A stretch of 53,425 nt of DNA from Verrucomicrobiota bacterium (GTDB lineage Bacteria > Verrucomicrobiota > Verrucomicrobiia > Limisphaerales > JACDHS01), in contig JACDHS010000014.1 in assembly GCA_013820875.1 (NCBI GenBank), forward strand, positions 1 to 53,425, read 5' to 3'. The position numbers were made by a program, and so were the translations under genes. Of this stretch, positions 34,092 to 44,573 are shown piece by piece (positions within the stretch are counted from its first letter, which is position 1; every line of letters starts with the position of its first letter). Below the pieces are notes generated by a model, which searched no databases, was not told where the DNA came from, and saw only the letters and a list, made by a program, of their open reading frames with translations.

Positions 34092-37000
34092 TCAATTCTC
34101 CTCTAAAACATCCGCTTCCTCGCTGGTTCGATGGAAGCGGCGCGTGGCGAAATAACTGTAAACGGCGGGGATCACCAGGAGTGTCAAAGCCGTTCCAATA
34201 ATCAAACCGCCGACAACTGCGATACCCATGGAACGACGACTTTCTGAACCTTCACCGAATGCGAGAGCGATGGGTAGAATTCCCAAAACAGTCGAAAAAC
34301 TGGTCATCAAGACAGGGCGAAACCGTGCGACCGCAGCCTCGCGGACGGCATCCAGTGGATTGAGCCCGCGTTCACGTTGTTGATTGGCAAATTCAACGAT
34401 CAGAATGCCATTTTTGGTGACCAGACCAATCAACATGATCATGCCGATCTGGCTGAAGACGTTAACCGTCTGGCCAGTGATCCAGAGGGAGCCAAGCGCC
34501 CCGACCAACGCCAGCGGAACCGTCAGCAGGATTGCCAATGGATCGCGAAAGCTTTCGAACTGCGCCGCGAGCACAAAATAGATAAGGGCGAGTGCGAAGA
34601 GGAATGCAAACTGGGTTCCCGAAGCTGTTTCCCGCAGGTCACGCGCTTCCCCGGCGAGATCGGTTTCGAAGGTTTCATCCAGGACTTCGCGAGCAATCCC
34701 TTGCATGGCTTCGATCCCCTGCCCCAGTGAGTAGCCTGGAGTCAGCGAAGCGGAAATGGTCGCCGCACTGTAACGATTGAAGCGGAATAATTGCGGCGGA
34801 CTGACCCGCTCCTCGAGCTGGACCACGTTATCAAGTCGGACAGGCGGTCCACTTCGGCTGGGAACATAGATACTGTTCAGGTCGAGATTATCATCGCGCT
34901 GCTCACGCAACAGTGCGCCGAGGACGAAGTATTGTTTTCCTTCCCGGACAAAATAGCCATAACGCTGCTCAGCCAATGCGAGATTCAATGTTTCACCAAT
35001 GTCCTGCGCTGAAACACCCAAAGACTGCGCTCGTTCGCGATCCATCTGAACGCGGAGTTCAGGTTTGTTGAACTTGAGATCAACGTCCACCCGGGAGAAC
35101 ACTTCGCTATCATTGGCGCGGTCGAGAAACTCCGGCAGCGACTGCCGAAGCTTTTCAAAATCCTGCGCCTGGATCACAAACTGAACCGGCAACCTCGCTC
35201 CACCACCAATGCCAATGCTGATGGTTGGATCCTGGATCACTGAGACACGCGCGCCTGAAAGTCTGCGGGACATCTGCAGGAGACGTTCGGTGATTTGCAT
35301 CTGCGACTGCTCACGCTGGCCGCGAGGCACCAGGTAGACACGGACGAATCCAGAGTTCACCGAACCTGCCCCACCAAAGCCAGGTGCGGTCTGCGAGATG
35401 ATGATGCTGGCTTCGGGAACCTCCTCAGTCACATGCGCGGTGAGTTGATCCATATAGTCCACCATATAATCATAGCTCGCGCCTTCCGGGGCTGTGGCAC
35501 TGACTCGCATGCGTCCACGATCTTCCAGGGGCGCTAATTCACTGCGCAATTGCGTAAAAAAGAACCAGGCAGCCAATGCGGCCAGAATCAAAATCGGAAA
35601 CGCGAGCCAACGGACGCTGAGGAACTTCGTAAGAACATTGCGATAGCCTTTGGTGATTCCATCAAAGAATGGTTCGGTCTTGTCGTAGAACTTCGAATGC
35701 TTGTGACCATGCAGCAGTTTCGTGCTGAGCATCGGTGTCAACGTGAGCGCAACAAACGAGGAGATGACAACTGTTCCAGCCAGCACGACGGCGAATTCGC
35801 GGAAGAGATGCCCGATCAATCCACCCAAAAAAAGCATGGGAGTAAAGACCGCCACGAGCGCGATAGTCGTCGAAACGACGGCCATGAAAACTTCCTTGGT
35901 TCCACGAATGCCAGCCTCGCGCGGCGGCATTCCAGCTTCGATCTTGCTGTAGATATTTTCCAACACCACGACGGCGTCATCCACCACCAGGCCGATGGCC
36001 AGAACCATCGCCAGCAAGGTCAGGACATTGATGCTGTAACCCGCGAGGTACATGACGAAAAAGCCACCGATAAGACTGACGGGAATAACGATGGCCGGGA
36101 CAAAGGTGGAGCGCCAGGTGCGGAGAAACAGGAAGATAATAAAGATGACGAGGCACAGCGCGATCAGAATGGTTTCTCTGACCTCGCGAATGGATTGCCG
36201 GACATATTCAGTCGTGTCGAAAGCGATGGTCGCTTCGATATCCGGCGGCAAATCCTTTCTGATTTGCTCCAGGCGCTTATACATTTCGTCCGCGATTTCA
36301 ATCTGGTTCGCGCCGGGTTGCGGACGCAAAACCACACCGACAGCCGGCACGCCGTTTCGCTTCATCAGGTTGCGGACATTTTCCGGCCCCACCACCGCTT
36401 CGCCAATATCCCGCAGACGAATGACACCGTCGGTCCCCTCGCGGATGACCATGTCATTGAACTCTTGCGCAGTTTGAAAGCGACTCGCGGTCCGAACACT
36501 CACCTCCACCTGGCGACCGTCAATGCGTCCCGAGGGGAGTTCAACATTTTCGCGTCGCAACGCATCGCGAACATCCACGGGTGTTAATCCGTATCCAGCT
36601 AATTTATTGCGATCGAGCCAGAGACGCATCGCATAACGTTTTTCTCCCCAGATACCCACTTCGGCCACGCCATCAATGGTCTGGAACATTGGCTTAAAAC
36701 GGCGATCCGCTATTTCGGAAAGTTCGAGCAGTTCGCGTTGAGGACTGTAGACAGAAATCATGGCCACCGGCTGCCGATCGGCGTCGGCCTTGGAAACAGT
36801 GGGCGGATCAGCGTCGGGCGGAAGATTATTCTGGGCGGCGGCAACCTTGTCGCGGACGTCATTGGCGGCGGTTTCAAGATTTGCGCCGAGTTGAAACTCC
36901 ACGATGATGGTGCTGCGCCCTTCCCGGCTGATAGAGGTCAACGTGCGGACCCCGGCGACGGCATTGATGTTCTCTTCGAGAGGTTCAGTGATTTGAGATT

Positions 37001-37178
37001 CGATGATCTCCGGTGAAGCCCCTGGATAAACGGTGGAGACAGTGATGATGGGTGGATCAACCGCCGGAAATTCCCGAACGCCAAGGCGCTGATAACTGAC
37101 CACGCCGAAGATCACGATGACGATGGACATCACCATGGCCAGCACAGGCCGCTGTATGCTGAGCTTGTAGAGCGTCAC
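34092..37178 (-). CDS. RND efflux permease (AcrB/MexF/HAE1 family)
   Basis: A 1028-residue proton-driven inner-membrane pump with the usual 12-helix duplicated layout. It begins MTLYKLSIQRPVLAMVMSIV, typical of HAE1 pumps. GLVVDDAVVVLENIYSKIEA (about 403-422) holds the proton-relay Asp pair in helix 4. Porter-domain landmarks include VYPGASPEIIESQITEPLEE and the late ITGQTVNVFSQIGMIMLIGL. The C-terminus is complete. It overlaps the adaptor gene by 4 bp, adaptor first. There is no TolC-like outer-membrane channel in the window, so the pair likely uses one encoded elsewhere. Substrates (drugs, detergents or metabolites) cannot be told from sequence. Confidence 0.95.
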   Translation of the reverse strand: MTLYKLSIQRPVLAMVMSIVIVIFGVVSYQRLGVREFPAVDPPIITVSTVYPGASPEIIESQITEPLEENINAVAGVRTLTSISREGRSTIIVEFQLGANLETAANDVRDKVAAAQNNLPPDADPPTVSKADADRQPVAMISVYSPQRELLELSEIADRRFKPMFQTIDGVAEVGIWGEKRYAMRLWLDRNKLAGYGLTPVDVRDALRRENVELPSGRIDGRQVEVSVRTASRFQTAQEFNDMVIREGTDGVIRLRDIGEAVVGPENVRNLMKRNGVPAVGVVLRPQPGANQIEIADEMYKRLEQIRKDLPPDIEATIAFDTTEYVRQSIREVRETILIALCLVIFIIFLFLRTWRSTFVPAIVIPVSLIGGFFVMYLAGYSINVLTLLAMVLAIGLVVDDAVVVLENIYSKIEAGMPPREAGIRGTKEVFMAVVSTTIALVAVFTPMLFLGGLIGHLFREFAVVLAGTVVISSFVALTLTPMLSTKLLHGHKHSKFYDKTEPFFDGITKGYRNVLTKFLSVRWLAFPILILAALAAWFFFTQLRSELAPLEDRGRMRVSATAPEGASYDYMVDYMDQLTAHVTEEVPEASIIISQTAPGFGGAGSVNSGFVRVYLVPRGQREQSQMQITERLLQMSRRLSGARVSVIQDPTISIGIGGGARLPVQFVIQAQDFEKLRQSLPEFLDRANDSEVFSRVDVDLKFNKPELRVQMDRERAQSLGVSAQDIGETLNLALAEQRYGYFVREGKQYFVLGALLREQRDDNLDLNSIYVPSRSGPPVRLDNVVQLEERVSPPQLFRFNRYSAATISASLTPGYSLGQGIEAMQGIAREVLDETFETDLAGEARDLRETASGTQFAFLFALALIYFVLAAQFESFRDPLAILLTVPLALVGALGSLWITGQTVNVFSQIGMIMLIGLVTKNGILIVEFANQQRERGLNPLDAVREAAVARFRPVLMTSFSTVLGILPIALAFGEGSESRRSMGIAVVGGLIIGTALTLLVIPAVYSYFATRRFHRTSEEADVLEEN

Positions 37179-38299
37179 CGCTTCGCTCCCGTGTCTTGTG
37201 CTTCATTTTCACCATCACTTTCCTGGTGCGCCTCGTCCGGCACTTGTTTCACCTGCACTTTTGTTCCGGGGCGCAATTGCAAAATTCCAGTGATAACCAA
37301 TTCTTCATCAGGCTTCAGCCCATCCTCAATCTGAACCGAATCCGACGTGCGCAAACCGACCCGCACGACACGTTCCTCGACCTGCCCGTTCCTGTGGACA
37401 AAAACTTTCTGCTCTTTCAGACCGGGAACCAACGCGATCGCGGGAATTAAAATTGCGTCCGGTATTTCATCCAACAACACCTCCACCTCGGCAAAGGAAC
37501 CGGGCAATAGCTGATTCCCTTCATTGGGCGCAATGGCACGGATCTGCAGAGAGCGAGTGGCGACGTTTACGGCAGGTTCGATGGCATCGATTTTGGCCTT
37601 CTTCGATTGAACGATGCCGGCAACCCGATAGGTCACCGTTTCGGCGTTACGCAATTGCGACAGGTAACGCTCCGGCACAGTAAAATCGAGTTTAAGCGCG
37701 CTGATGTCCTGCAGGCTGGCGATGGACGTTCCCGGTGTGACATACGCTCCTTTGCTGATGTTGCGCAGGCCGACAACTGCATCGAACGGCGCAACAATTT
37801 TCATTTTTTGAAGCTGCGCCTTGATCAGTTCCACCTCGGCCTGTGCCACGTGAAGATTGGCCAGGCTTCGATCATACTCCGCCTCGCTGATGAGGTTGCC
37901 CGACCGCACTAATTCCCGGTCACGCTTTTCCACTGCGGTGGCAAGCTCAAGCTGTGCCTGCGCGCGCCTGAGTTGCGCCTGCAATTCGGAATCATCGATT
38001 GCGAGCAACAATGCGCCGGCTTTCACCGGCTTGCCTTCCTCGAAATTAATTTCAGTCACAATCCCAGCCCGCTCCACTTGCAGGTTTACAGACTCCCGCG
38101 CCCGCAAAGTGCCGGTGGCAGAAAGCGTCGCACGATAAGGGCGCGATTGAACCTGGATGACTTCCACCACGTAAGGAGAAGCGGCGGGACGAGTGCCGGC
38201 ACGATCCGTTTTTCTCTTGCAACCATTAACAGCACACAAACAAACCAGCGCCAGCATCCAGGCTGCGGCACTGAACAATTTCGAAGTAACAAAATTCAT
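37175..38299 (-). CDS. RND periplasmic adaptor (MFP/HlyD-type) lipoprotein
   Basis: A 374-residue periplasmic adaptor that links the RND pump to an outer-membrane channel. A lipobox AVNGC puts acyl-Cys at 27. The barrel-sandwich (lipoyl) halves are GTLRARESVNLQVERAGIVT and APFDAVVGLRNISKGAYVTP. Between them lies an alpha-hairpin (about 105-170). A beta-barrel domain with PGSFAEVEVLLDE and a membrane-proximal domain with RNGQVEERVVRVGLRTSDSV follow. The acidic C-terminus (ESDGENEAQD) is short. It is the first gene of the efflux operon. No regulator gene adjoins it. Confidence 0.93.
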   Translation of the reverse strand: MNFVTSKLFSAAAWMLALVCLCAVNGCKRKTDRAGTRPAASPYVVEVIQVQSRPYRATLSATGTLRARESVNLQVERAGIVTEINFEEGKPVKAGALLLAIDDSELQAQLRRAQAQLELATAVEKRDRELVRSGNLISEAEYDRSLANLHVAQAEVELIKAQLQKMKIVAPFDAVVGLRNISKGAYVTPGTSIASLQDISALKLDFTVPERYLSQLRNAETVTYRVAGIVQSKKAKIDAIEPAVNVATRSLQIRAIAPNEGNQLLPGSFAEVEVLLDEIPDAILIPAIALVPGLKEQKVFVHRNGQVEERVVRVGLRTSDSVQIEDGLKPDEELVITGILQLRPGTKVQVKQVPDEAHQESDGENEAQDTGAKR

Positions 38300-38513
38300 C
38301 CTTTAAGAAGGTCGCAAACGCAAAGTGAACGCCACGACCGCAAGTATTTGTGGAGACATGACGCTGTCGTCAAGCAAAGCAACCATTTCAGGGTAAGAAA
38401 TCTCCCCATGTCACGTCACTTGCGAGCCAACAAATGCAAACGAGTCCACAAATCAGGGAGAGCCTGACTTTCTAAAATTCACGAAGGTTGTATGAGAAGG
38501 TGAGAGACAGAAT

Positions 38514-38972
38514 ATGAAAACACTCGAGTCAATCGTCATATCACATCCGCTCGTCAGCACCATGAAACCTGAGCACCTGGCGCAAGTCTGCAAAAACGCC
38601 AGCGAGATGGAATTCAAAGCCGATGAAATTATTTTCCGCCAGGGCGATCCCGCCAATCGACTGTTCCTGATTGAGTCGGGGAAAGTTGCTTTGGAAGCTC
38701 ATGAAGAAGGTAAAACCGTTCCCATCCAGACCCTGGGCACGGACGATATATTGGGTTGGTCATGGCTGTTCCCGCCATTTTCCTGGAATTTCCAGGCACG
38801 CGCCCTTGAACCGACTCGAGTGATCGTTCTCCACGGCGCACATCTCCTCGTCACGTGCGAAGAGGACCACGATTTTGGTTATGAGTTGATGAAACGCATT
38901 TCGCAACTTGTCATCACTCGATTGCAGGCAACGAGGCACCAACTGATAGCGCAGAAGGACAATCGAAAGTGA
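38514..38972 (+). CDS. Stand-alone cyclic-nucleotide-binding domain protein
   Basis: A 152-residue protein that is nearly all one cNMP-binding beta-roll: ADEIIFRQGDPANRLFLIES (about 42-61), GKVALEAHEEGK, TLGTDDILGWSWLFPPFSW (with the phosphate-cassette position occupied by GWSW where cAMP binders usually have GE-L-----R-A), RVIVLHGAHLL, and a C-terminal dimer-type helix. No helix-turn-helix follows, so it is not a Crp-type transcription factor by itself. It may sense a nucleotide or another ligand and act on a partner. No partner gene is adjacent; the RND operon diverges from it. Confidence 0.85.
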   Translation: MKTLESIVISHPLVSTMKPEHLAQVCKNASEMEFKADEIIFRQGDPANRLFLIESGKVALEAHEEGKTVPIQTLGTDDILGWSWLFPPFSWNFQARALEPTRVIVLHGAHLLVTCEEDHDFGYELMKRISQLVITRLQATRHQLIAQKDNRK

Positions 38973-39269
38973 TGTTATGAGAACCTGCCTGAAAACCAAT
39001 CGGCCACGGAGTTTTCCCGGTAGAGGTACTTGTGCGAATCCCGGACGGCACCGTCGCGGTTTACGGAAATTGAAGGCCCCGGATCACACAATGCAGGTGT
39101 GGGATCTCGAAACCAGGTTCAATTGCCGCGCATGGTGCGAAAACTATTTTGGTCAGGGGTGAGACCTTAAACTGTAGTCGATAAATCATTGCAGGTGAGT
39201 ATGGGTTCCTGCGGCGCGCACGGAGTGGCACGCCCTGCCTGCGCAAGGTTCACCCCTCATGTGTCAAAA
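38973..39269. other. Intergenic, no gene recognised
   Basis: No frame here has recognisable content; two short plus- and minus-strand frames of ~61 codons overlap each other. The gap ends in the gap-gene terminator. Confidence 0.55.
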
Positions 39270-39299
39270 AAAACGCAGCCCTTAGTCAGGCTGCGTTTT
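39270..39299 (-). terminator. Rho-independent terminator of gap
   Basis: AAAACGCAGCC (39270-39280) pairs perfectly with GGCTGCGTTTT (39289-39299) around an 8-base loop. On the minus strand the stem is followed by T-rich sequence (complement of the A-run 39266-39272). It lies 24 bp after the gap stop codon and could work in both directions. Confidence 0.88.
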
Positions 39300-39323
39300 G
39301 CTTTGCAAAATGTGGATCTGAAA

Positions 39324-40388
<1,065 letters not shown>

Positions 40389-40404
40389 TTAATTTTGAAT
40401 CGTG

Positions 40405-40432
40405 AATTTACAGCCGATGCCTAGTGCGTCAA
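40405..40432 (-). promoter_or_regulatory. Predicted sigma-70 promoter of gap
   Basis: On the minus strand, TTGACG (40427-40432) and TAAATT (40405-40410) are 16 bp apart, with about 25 nt from the expected start site to the ATG at 40373. Confidence 0.5.
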
Positions 40433-40718
40433 CGCTGAATTGAGTGGCGAATTCTGCGCATGGGCGCAAGCACGGCATCTGGATGACCCTAATCCCACTC
40501 GCACCTCGCGAACAGCAACTCTCTCCGTTGATCGTACAAATACAAGTTTTGAGTTCCCTGCCCCGCCCCACCGGGCGGGTGTAAAAGGGCTGAGTTATCT
40601 CAAGCGATGCAGCGTGTCGATTTGCTACGTTTGAGACCCCGAAGAGAAAATTGGCCCTTTTCCACCCCGAAATTCCAGCAAAAATACCCAAAAGTAAGGA
40701 AAACGGGCTGTTTATCCA
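40433..40718. other. Intergenic, no gene recognised
   Basis: No gene is seen. A GC hairpin (CCCGCCC/GGGCGGG, 40562-40579, loop CACC) is the only structure noted before the tandem array. Confidence 0.5.
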
Positions 40719-40966
40719 TTTTTTCGTTCTGTTTTAGAACCCTGGTTGGCCAACTAGGTGTCTAAAACGGAACGAAAAAGTAGGTAGGTTGGCCAACTAG
40801 GTGTCTAAAACGGAACGAAAAAGTAGGTAGGTTGGCCAACCAGGTATCTAAAACAGAACGAAAAAGTAGGTGGGTTGGCCAACCAGGTGTCTAAAACAGA
40901 ACGAAAAACTAGGTGGGTTGGCCAACTAGGGTTCCAAAACAGAATGAAAAAGTGGCGTGGTTGGCT
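40719..40966. repeat. 43-bp tandem array (5 full units) with inverted leader
   Basis: Units start at 40745, 40788, 40831, 40874 and 40917, exactly 43 bp apart, with a partial sixth at 40960. Every full unit begins with the perfect palindrome GTTGGCCAAC, kept in 5 of 5, followed by a TCTAAAACGGAACGAAAAA-like segment. Just before the first unit, 40719-40738 is the reverse complement of that segment (one G-T difference), so the leader and unit 1 could form a ~20-bp stem. Because 43 is not a multiple of three, the array has no constant reading frame, which argues for a non-coding role. Confidence 0.9.
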
Positions 40967-41121
40967 CCCTTCCCTCGCAGCATTGACAGATTTTCCACGA
41001 GGGACTGCGGTTACGCCGCCTCCGTTTTTTATGCGCGGCGCAATCTCACGCACTTTTGATCACACCCCGCAAAAAGGTGGACAGGGAAAAGGGGGTTGGT
41101 CATTCTCGCGCGCAATTCACT

Positions 41122-42648
41122 ATGAGAACTCTTTTACTCGGTATTGATAGCGGCACCCAGTCCACCAAAGTCCTCGTCGTTGACGCTAAAAATGGAAAAG
41201 TCCTCGGTGCGGCGGCGCAATCCTACGACCTGATACCCAATCTCCCGCCGGGCGCAAAAGAGCAACATCCTCAAAGCTGGCGCGACGCCACAGCCAAAGC
41301 CATCCAGCAGGCGCTCAAAACTGCCAAAGCCAAGGGCAGTGAAGTCAAAGCGATCGGTGTCAGCGGACAACAACATGGGTTCGTTCCCCTGGATAAGAAA
41401 GGCGAGGTCATTCGGCCCGCGAAATTGTGGTGCGATACTTCCACCTCCGCCGAATGCGAAGAGATCACGGCGAAGCTCGGTGGCGCGAAGGCAACTATTC
41501 GCGAACTCGGGAATGCCGTTCTTCCCGGTTTCACCGCCCCGAAGATTCTCTGGCTCAAAAAGAACGAGCCGAAGAATTTTGCCAAACTCGCCACCGTCCT
41601 GCTTCCACACGATTACCTGAACTTCTGGCTTACTGGCGTGAAGAACATGGAATACGGCGATGCCAGCGGAACCGCCCTGCTCAATGTCAAAACGCGCAAA
41701 TGGTCTGATGCGATCTTGAAAGCCATTGATGCCGATCTCGCCGGGAAGCTTCCGGCGCTTCAATCGAGCGATCGCCCTGCTGGAACATTGCAGGCCAGCA
41801 CAGCGCGTGAACTCGGTTTGCCGGAAGGTATTTTAGTGAGCGCAGGCGGCGGCGATAACATGATGGGCGCAATCGGCACTGGCAACACGCGCCAGGGAGT
41901 CATCACTGCCAGCTTCGGCACCAGCGGAACCATTTATGCCTGTTCTGAGAAACCGGTGATTGATCCGAAAGGCGAGATCGCCGCTTTCTGCGATTCGACA
42001 AACCGCTGGCTTCCCCTGCTCTGCACGATGAATGTCACCGTGGCGACCGAGATGGTCCGGGAAGATTTCGGACTGACACACGAGAAATTCGCTGCTGAAG
42101 CCGCCAAAGCTCCCGCTGGCTCCGATGGTTTGCTCCTGTTGCCTTATCTGGAAGGTGAACGCACCCCCAACGTTCCGCACGGAACGGGTGTGTGGCTCGG
42201 TGCGAATCAAAAAACATTTGCCGCACCGCATTTCTGTCGGGCTGCAATGGAAGGTGTCACGCTCGGGATGAATTATGGTCTGCGCCGTCTTGCAGAACTC
42301 GGCGTGAAACCAACTCAAATCCGTGCCACCGGCGGTGGAGCCAAATCAAAACTCTGGCGCCAGATCATGGCCGACATTTTCAATGCCGAAGTAGTGACGC
42401 TGAAAGTCACGGAAGGCGCGGCTTACGGAGCAGCGTTGCAGGCGCTCTGGTGCTGGCGTTTGCAGAGTGGCGAAAAAACTTCGATCAACGACATCACCAA
42501 CCAGTTTATCCAACTGAACAAAGCGGAAACGGCCGTTCCCAAGACGAAGAACGTGGATATTTATCGCGAGTTGCAAGGGATCCAGGATGAAACATCGCTT
42601 GCCCTGCGCGGGGTGTTCACAAAGCATCGCAATTTCGTGATGCGTTAA
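41122..42648 (+). CDS. xylB: Xylulokinase (FGGY family)
   Basis: This enzyme phosphorylates D-xylulose to xylulose-5-phosphate, feeding the pentose phosphate pathway. From the ATG at 41122 it has 508 residues, normal for XylB. Upstream in-frame codons (from 41056) lack homology-like content. The N-terminal ATPase loop is LLGIDSGTQSTKVLVVDAK. VIGVSGQQHGFV-type sequence (AIGVSGQQHGFVPLD, about 77-91) carries the substrate-binding residues. VSAGGGDNMMGAIG holds the conserved Asp, followed by ASFGTSGTIYA. ATGGGAKSKLWRQIMADIF and EGAAYGAALQA complete the C-terminal lobe. No xylose isomerase gene adjoins. A fructose- or ribulose-type FGGY kinase is less likely given the GQQHG and GDN motifs. Confidence 0.92.
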   Translation: MRTLLLGIDSGTQSTKVLVVDAKNGKVLGAAAQSYDLIPNLPPGAKEQHPQSWRDATAKAIQQALKTAKAKGSEVKAIGVSGQQHGFVPLDKKGEVIRPAKLWCDTSTSAECEEITAKLGGAKATIRELGNAVLPGFTAPKILWLKKNEPKNFAKLATVLLPHDYLNFWLTGVKNMEYGDASGTALLNVKTRKWSDAILKAIDADLAGKLPALQSSDRPAGTLQASTARELGLPEGILVSAGGGDNMMGAIGTGNTRQGVITASFGTSGTIYACSEKPVIDPKGEIAAFCDSTNRWLPLLCTMNVTVATEMVREDFGLTHEKFAAEAAKAPAGSDGLLLLPYLEGERTPNVPHGTGVWLGANQKTFAAPHFCRAAMEGVTLGMNYGLRRLAELGVKPTQIRATGGGAKSKLWRQIMADIFNAEVVTLKVTEGAAYGAALQALWCWRLQSGEKTSINDITNQFIQLNKAETAVPKTKNVDIYRELQGIQDETSLALRGVFTKHRNFVMR

Positions 42649-42745
42649 CAATGTGCTGCCGGTATTTTGCCGCCGGGCAGAGTCGGGAGACAAGTCGCTC
42701 ATGTTCGTCATTTATTTGACGGCACATTTCTTCTAACCTCCCGCC

Positions 42746-43717
42746 ATGTCGCAGGAGCCTGAAAAAGAAGTTCAAGACGAATGGATTCGTCTTTTCCTCC
42801 AACACCTTGCGACCGACCGTGGCGCTTCTGTTTATACCCAGCGAAATTATAAACAGGCACTTACCGAACTTTATCGATGGTGGCTTGGGGAACGGAAATC
42901 CGCCCCGGATTGGAAAACCCTGCAACGCGATGATTTCCGCAGTTACCTGCGTGTTCTCAGCCGACGCAACTTCAGCCGCGCCGCCATCCAACTCCGGTTC
43001 AGCGCCTTTCGCACTTTCTTCAAGTTTCTGATCCGGCGCGGGCACGCCGAAACCACGCCGATCAAAAACATCATTCTGCCGAAACTGGAAAGACGATTGC
43101 CGAAGTTTCTGACCGCGCCACAAATGCTCGATCTGCTGAACGCTCCGTTGAAAGAACTTGAGCGCATCAGCAAAGCAGCCCAGGAAAACGGACACGCCAA
43201 AATCGATCCGACCCCCTACTTCTGCGCTGTCGCAATCCTTGAAACGATTTACTCGTGCGGTTTGCGTATCAGCGAACTGTGCGGGTTGCAGGTCGCGGAC
43301 ATCGATTGGAACGAACAATGGGTGCGTGTCCGCGGCAAAGGAAAAAAAGAACGTGTCGTGCCGATCGGTGAACCGGCCCTGACCGCGATTAAAAATTATT
43401 GGGCAAAGTTGTCCGTTGTTCCGACCGGAACTGCGCCGGTCTTTTATTCAATGGCAGAGAGAGAGAGCCCCCTGTATCCGCGCATCGTGCAATTGCGATT
43501 GAAAAATTATCTGGCCCAGGCCGGGTTGGACCCGGGGATTACCCCGCACAAATTGCGGCACAGTTACGCCACCCATCTGCTCAATGCGGGCGCGGATTTG
43601 CGCAGTGTCCAGGAGTTGTTGGGCCACGCCCACCTCGTTACAACGCAGATCTATACGCATGTTTCGATCGAGCGTTTGAAGCAGGCGTATGAGGGTGCGC
43701 ATCCGCGTGCGAAATAA
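42746..43717 (+). CDS. Tyrosine recombinase XerC/XerD-like
   Basis: A 323-residue site-specific recombinase, probably for chromosome-dimer resolution at dif. The N-terminal SAM-like DNA-binding domain (about 10-105) includes TQRNYKQALTELYRWW. The catalytic domain carries the R-K-H-R-H-Y set: Arg in SCGLRISELCGLQ (about 175), Lys in RVRGKGKKERVVP, HKLRHSYATHLLNAG (H and R, about 267-270), the second His in LLGHAHLVTTQIYTHVS and the nucleophile Tyr (about 302). A 15-20 residue insert near 130-150 (RISKAAQENGHAKIDPT) precedes the catalytic Arg. XerC and XerD cannot be told apart here. The tRNA-Phe gene follows 50 bp later. Confidence 0.9.
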   Translation: MSQEPEKEVQDEWIRLFLQHLATDRGASVYTQRNYKQALTELYRWWLGERKSAPDWKTLQRDDFRSYLRVLSRRNFSRAAIQLRFSAFRTFFKFLIRRGHAETTPIKNIILPKLERRLPKFLTAPQMLDLLNAPLKELERISKAAQENGHAKIDPTPYFCAVAILETIYSCGLRISELCGLQVADIDWNEQWVRVRGKGKKERVVPIGEPALTAIKNYWAKLSVVPTGTAPVFYSMAERESPLYPRIVQLRLKNYLAQAGLDPGITPHKLRHSYATHLLNAGADLRSVQELLGHAHLVTTQIYTHVSIERLKQAYEGAHPRAK

Positions 43718-43767
43718 TCCCTTGCCAAATGGGGTATGAGCAGTGGATATTCTCGCCGCTTCAGTGC

Positions 43768-43843
<76 letters not shown>

Positions 43844-44075
43844 CTTCAAACCTCAATGTTTCCGGTGTTTTCCTTCGAATCAGAAGGAAAAATGCCGTCT
43901 AGTGCTACTGTGTCCAACGCTTTTCAATACGGTTTAGCTGTTCATATATATCCACATGGAAATCTTCGGGTTGATAATCTTGCTGGCTGCAAAGACGAGA
44001 ACTGGAATGCCAGGAAATGATTGCTTTCCGAGGGACAACCAACAGCGGAGACATTAGGCTGCACCACACGAAGAT

Positions 44076-44486
44076 ATGTTCCGACTGATTAAATCATTTT
44101 TTCCCGCGAAACCACCCGTCGAGTTTCGGGACGCGGAGTTTGGTGTGCTGACAATGTCGTCTGGCATGTGGAGCGGACAGGCTGAGCGAGGCGGCAGAAC
44201 CATTCGTTTCTGCGTGAGTGGGACTGACACGACGCCTGACGCAGCGCTGCTGGATGGAGTGCGTTACGTTCTGGGCGGGGCGGACGATGTTGAGCAGAAG
44301 GCAGTGGGTTTTCTCCGAGCACAGAATCCGAGTGTTCAGCAGGGAGACTTCAGGTTTCAAGGAGTCGATTTCCCCTGGGAGGACAAGCCAGATCTTTACG
44401 TGATGGAGTTCACGTTGACTGGCGATGACACCATCTGGCGGGTTGATGTTGAGGGTGGGGAACCAAAATCCGTTTGGCCGAGATGA
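44076..44486 (+). CDS. Unknown small protein
   Basis: I do not recognise this 136-residue soluble protein. It is acidic and mixed alpha/beta by look, with a basic N-terminus (MFRLIKSFFPAKPP) and several Trp residues (GMWSG, FPWED, IWRVD, SVWPR at the end). It has no signal peptide or membrane helix and no catalytic motif. It resembles in general character the short single-domain proteins found singly or as immunity-type partners, but nothing nearby supports that. It converges on the dGTPase gene, 87 bp away. Normal codon use and the lack of internal overlap with other genes support it being real. Confidence 0.65.
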   Translation: MFRLIKSFFPAKPPVEFRDAEFGVLTMSSGMWSGQAERGGRTIRFCVSGTDTTPDAALLDGVRYVLGGADDVEQKAVGFLRAQNPSVQQGDFRFQGVDFPWEDKPDLYVMEFTLTGDDTIWRVDVEGGEPKSVWPR

Positions 44487-44573
44487 GGGAGCGCCGAGGT
44501 GGCTACTTTCCTGTTTACGTCAGCCTGCATCGCGGCGTGCCTAATGACACCGCTCTTCCCACGAAGTTCTTGT

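Noticed and set aside
35550-36587. 345-codon plus-strand frame
   Set aside because: It is antisense to the clear RND permease gene and only reflects its codon bias.
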